Assembly (NCBI GenBank): GCA_027596195.1
Contig: JADGJG010000415.1
Coordinates: forward strand, 1 to 20,686
DNA length: 20,686 nucleotides
Reading direction: 5' to 3'
Source of the DNA: Podochytrium sp. JEL0797
Lineage: Eukaryota > Chytridiomycota > Chytridiomycetes > Chytridiales > Chytriomycetaceae
Each line of letters begins with the position of its first letter. The first letter of the stretch is position 1. The translations under genes and the position numbers were made by a program. This document shows positions 17,291 to 20,686 of the stretch, piece after piece. The notes under the pieces are model-generated. The model did not search any database, was not told the origin of the DNA, and saw only the letters and a program-made list of their open reading frames with translations.

Positions 17291-19508
17291 ATGCAGCAGC
17301 AAAACATCCACCACTTCTTCCCTGGCCGTCAGCCCTCGGTCCCAGTCCCACCACCTCCGCCACCTAGGAAGCGCGGGCGACCTCCAAATGATCGTCAACC
17401 TGTTGACCCGTTGAAACCGAAGGACCCTCGCGGCGGTGACAGAAAGAGCAGCAAGTTCAAAGCCTCCAGTCAGATTCCAGCTGCCGGTCCATCCACCTCT
17501 TCTTCTTCTACTGCTGCTCGTAAAGATGACACTGAATCCATGACGAAACGTGTCAAGCTGAATTCACCTGCTGTCTCTTCCGCTTCCGAACAACGCGTGC
17601 AACCTGATCCTGCTGCCGAAAGACCGCAGCAACCTCCAACCCAATCAGCCGAATCCGTCCTTGCCGCCAACCGCCTTCGCGATCAGTTGCTCCTTGCTGG
17701 AGCTTCCCCCGAAATTGCGGACGAAATGATTGCCATGGCCGACTTCAACAACTGTCCACTGGACGAAGCGGAGGAGGATGGAATCGACCCTGACGTGATG
17801 TTTGGTGATCCCAACATGGTTGTTGACGAGCCTGGTGATGACGACGAGGGTGGGGACGACTTGCGCCGCCAAAGACCAACTGACCGAGAGACCGGATCCA
17901 AGACACTTTACGGCACCTATTATCATGGTGATGGCCCTTCATGAGACTTTCCCCAACTACCAAATGTGTTGCCCGGAGTGCGGTGATTTGCGTGTGTCTC
18001 CAAAGGGCTGGGCGGATGCTCCTCGTATTGTTTATGATTTGAAGCAGTTATCATTGCTTTTTGCTCGCGGGTGGGTTCTTTCTTTGTCTTCTTCGCTTTC
18101 CAGTGAGGTGCTGAATTAAGAAACCAAACAGATACACTTGCGGGGGGGAAGTGAGACATCGGTTTCTGTGCTCGGATCCCAGGGTTTTTAATAAACTCCC
18201 ATTCCACATCCAAAGAATGTTTCCAATTCTCTTAACGCATCGATCCGGTGTCACGTTCGACCTCGTGCGCCACTTGCGATCCTCGATGGCCCAAGGTCAA
18301 GGACCAACCAAAGTTCATCACATCATCAAGGAAAACTACACGCTTGCTCATACGGAGAAGTGCCTCGAATACCTCGATGTCGTTGAAACCATCGCGAGAA
18401 AGCAGGTGGGGGAGGAGGAAAACTCGAAGCTTCCGGGTTATCAGCGGAGCGCGTTTATTATTCCTCGCCCATTCCCACAACTACAATTGGTTCCCAATTT
18501 TCATTCCGAGGAATACGCGGGAAGCTATCCTTCTGGTACAAACGAAATCGATTTTCATTTGAGTTTCTGACATTTTCGATTGCGCAGCGAAATATCTTAC
18601 GAGGTGTTTGATCAAGTTCGTAGACCAGCTCCAACCATACTATGATGCGGAAGTCCATCGCCGTGCGGGCCACACCTCCTCCGGAGACCACTCATTCAAG
18701 TTCATCAAACACCTCGGAAAATTCGAAGGCGAACGCATTGCCGAAGGAGTGTACACGGATTTCAACGAGTACTCCGAAATCACTCTCCAGCAAGTTACTC
18801 AAACGTCCACCATGGAGGAGATTCGAGAATCTTTTGTGCAAGACGTTCGCACGCGTGAGTTGCTTGGAATGCCAGATGTAAAGCTTCGAACTTCGGACAG
18901 GTGCTGCCAAGACTCATCCGTTTACGACGAGGTGTACAAGTTGAATCGTGGTGTGCAGACCTTGCTCCCACTTCCGATTCCGGAAGTCAAGAGTTTTCGC
19001 GTAAAAACTTTTGAAGACACGGTCGCTGTGATTGCCCTTCTGAAGCCACTGACGGCCCATCTGGACTCTTCCGAGGATGCTGAGCTCGATTTGGGTCTGG
19101 ACACGGAGTGGGAAGTTCCTAAAAACGGAAAACTTTCGACCATTCAAATCGCAGCCAAACTTCCATCGGGTGGTGCGTCCCTTTTCAAACCCCCGTCCTT
19201 CGTTTTCCCACTAAGAATTTTCTGTTCTAGATTATCTCTACGTTATCCAGCTTGACCCCTCGCTTCGTGAATTCCCGCTGGCGTTGAAACAGCTTCTCGA
19301 GCATCCGCGTGTTCGAATGGTTGGGAGTTACATCCACAATGAGGTCAAGTATTTGAAGGAGGATTGGAATGTCATGCTCGCGAGGAGAAGGAGCTGTTCT
19401 CCAAAGTGGTGCCGAGATATTTGGGCGGCTCGGGTGGGGGTCGGATTTCGTCGGCTTCGAAGTTTGACGCAAAAGGGATGGCTGCGGATTGGAACGGAGG
19501 AACGTTGA
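17291..19508 (+). CDS. DUF6729-like / DDE transposase / 3'-5' exonuclease fusion, with frameshifts
   Basis: Exons are 17291 to 18070, 18132-18535, 18588-19172 and 19231 onward; introns are 61, 52 and 58 bp and their junctions restore frame. The N-terminus is Gln/Pro-rich with an AT-hook (RKRGRPPN), Ser/Thr-rich linkers and an acidic stretch (DEPGDDDEGGDD). A cysteine-bearing domain follows: MCCPECGDLRVSPKGW, then YTCGG, then LCSDPRVFNKLP, FPILLTHRSGV and HLRSSMAQGQGP, the wording of DUF6729. A DDE-like nuclease follows: SSGDHSFKFIKHLGK, VYTDFNEYSEI, and RTSDRCCQDSSVYDEV. Then comes a DEDD exonuclease: DLGLDTEWEV (Exo I) and RVRMVGSYIHNEVKYL (Exo II, Glu where Asp is usual). Frame breaks lie near 17935-17945 (HGDGPS-stop versus LHETFPNYQ) and near 19380, removing Exo III. 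It is probably a transposon gene, recently disabled. Confidence 0.72.
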
Positions 19509-19600
19509 GGGGAAATCTCGGGATATTCCCAGATGTTGACGCGAGAATTTTCAAGAAGACCGAGTTGTTTTATTCATTTTTCGTAGCTTACTCTGATTCC
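19380..19600 (+). other. Protein-like open segment in a shifted frame
   Basis: Just after the Exo II block, the +2 frame reads AREEKELFSKVVPRYLGG, then SASKFDAKGMAADWNGG, then LGIFPDVDARIFKK, with balanced composition. The in-frame continuation of the exonuclease exon ends at 19508. The segment could be the true C-terminus after a frameshift or a captured fragment. I do not recognise it. Confidence 0.35.
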
Positions 19601-19653
19601 CTCACTCAAAAACAGAACTTTTCAAAATCACCCCTGCCAAACCAAAACCCGTC

Positions 19654-20686
19654 ATGGCCTCCCCACAAACTCTACAGCCATCCTTGTTGGATATATTCAC
19701 TCTCCTGACCCAAATGTCCACGAGCCAGTCCCAAGCGAACTGCCACCTCCAATCTCAGCTCACTGAAATCGACACCGAAACAAATCCATCAAAACCTCCC
19801 TCCACTCCCACGACTCTCGCTTCGACACTCTCCAACTCTCCGTCTCCTCCCTCGAAATCAGTCTTGCCCAAGAAACGGCCCACAACCATCGCACCTCTCC
19901 CTCCAACTTCTTCAGCTCCAAAATCCCCGCAAGAAACATTACACTCGGATCACCGATGTTCCCGCCGAGGTCGTCGGTCAGATCCTGGCCTGGGTTCATC
20001 CCAAACAAGTGTGGAAACTGAGGGAGCTGTCGAAGGCGTTCCAAGCTTGCATCGAGACGGAGGCGTTTGCTCGCTTGAACCTCGGCCACTTTGTGCCAAA
20101 GCCAGACCCAACTGTGACGGAGTCTTCTGAACCCTCCGAATTGGACTGTATCTTCCTCAAGTCTCCACTGTCGTATCAACGCGCGTTTTGCCACCTTCAG
20201 TGGAAACGCTTGACTCAAGTTTGGTGGTTCACTCAGCAACGTCCCCATAGCGCAATCCCATTCCCTGCAGCCCTTTTCGATTGCAAGAAACTGGTGGCCT
20301 TGACTCTCCAGGACTGTGGCCTTGTTGGACCGATCCCAGTTGAAATCGGAAATGCCCTCAACAACCTCCAAACGGTGAGTTTGGGCGGAAATCAACTCAC
20401 TGGCGCGATTCCACAAAGCATTGCGAACCTTCGGTACTTGAAAGTTCTTAAAATGTATTCAAACCGACTTTCTGGAGAGATACCTTCGGAGCTCGGCGCG
20501 CTGGTCAGTTTGGAAAATCTGCGTCTGAACAACAATCGAGAACTTTCGGGACCTTTGCCGCCACAACTGGGACTCATCAAGGGCCTTAAAAGTCTCGGAA
20601 TTGCCAAAACCAACGTTTTGGGCTCGATCCCGCTCGAGTGGGGAGACCTTTGCAACCTGCGAGCGTTGATGCTTCACGAAAACCCT
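19654..20686 (+). CDS. F-box-like protein with plant-type leucine-rich repeats, 3' truncated
   Basis: From about 19901 to the window end one frame is open. It gives an F-box-like segment (ITDVPAEVVGQILAW, then HPKQVWKLRELSKAFQA) followed by LRRs of the IPxxLGxLxxLxxLxLxxN type: LVGPIPVEIG, NQLTGAIPQSIANL, NRLSGEIPSELGAL, ELSGPLPPQLG and NVLGSIPLEWGDL. F-box proteins recruit targets to SCF ubiquitin ligases, with LRRs as the binding surface; that role is inferred. Upstream, ATG 19654 (MASPQTLQPSLLDIFTLL) lies in a different frame. A third frame is protein-like between about 19782 and 19949. No good donor site was found, so either an intron is missed or frameshifts have accumulated. The CDS continues past the right edge. 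Confidence 0.7.

Noticed and set aside
17923..17950. An intron to explain the frame change at HGDGPS
   Set aside because: The only GT-AG span that would restore frame is about 18 bp, too short to splice; a frameshift is more likely.

Overview
The window is nuclear DNA of a fungus, most likely an early-diverging, chytrid-like one. The fungal signs are a yeast-type amino acid permease, a MET16-type PAPS reductase and an ALG5 glucosyltransferase, all interrupted by short GT-AG introns (mostly 52-127 bp). The chytrid suggestion is weaker: it rests on a DAAM/FMNL-like formin, an ANKRD54-like ankyrin protein and an F-box protein with plant-like leucine-rich repeats. No rRNA, tRNA or CRISPR array was recognised. 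Exon borders were worked out by hand from splice signals, frame continuity and family conservation. Layout, left half (1-9640): a formin (minus strand) runs off the left edge inside its FH1 region, where a 93-bp C-rich homopolymer on the plus strand reads as poly-glycine. Upstream of it on the same strand is an amino acid permease with three exons and two CACGTG boxes just before its start. Next comes a minus-strand ankyrin gene that shares a 171-bp divergent promoter with a plus-strand MYND zinc-finger gene. A four-exon ALG5 gene (plus) follows. Layout, middle (9641-14450): PAPS reductase (minus, two exons) converges on ALG5. Then come a small secreted cysteine-containing protein (minus), an 82-residue orphan (plus) and a secreted, GPI-anchor-like repeat protein (plus). 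A decayed tandem duplicate of the last gene lies just downstream and has lost its TATA box, its start codon and its reading frame. Layout, right half (14450-20686) is accessory DNA. Two inverted copies of a roughly 118-bp sequence, each holding a near-perfect 19-bp-arm hairpin and arrays of a TGTGTTGAGAGAGG-type motif, bracket about 2.35 kb. Inside are relics of a coiled-coil ORF and of a multiply frameshifted protein that may be DUF6589-like. Immediately to the right is a large multi-exon gene joining an AT-hook and acidic N-terminus, a cysteine-bearing DUF6729-like domain, a DDE-transposase-like domain and a WRN/EXD2-like 3'-5' exonuclease. It carries two apparent frameshifts. The window ends in the F-box/LRR gene, which also has frame problems near its N-terminus. 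The most promising candidate for an under-described system is this pair: the hairpin-bounded element and the adjoining transposase-exonuclease gene. The housekeeping genes (formin, permease, ALG5, PAPS reductase, MYND) read cleanly through all their exons, so the frame breaks cluster in the accessory part and probably reflect real decay rather than uniformly poor sequence.
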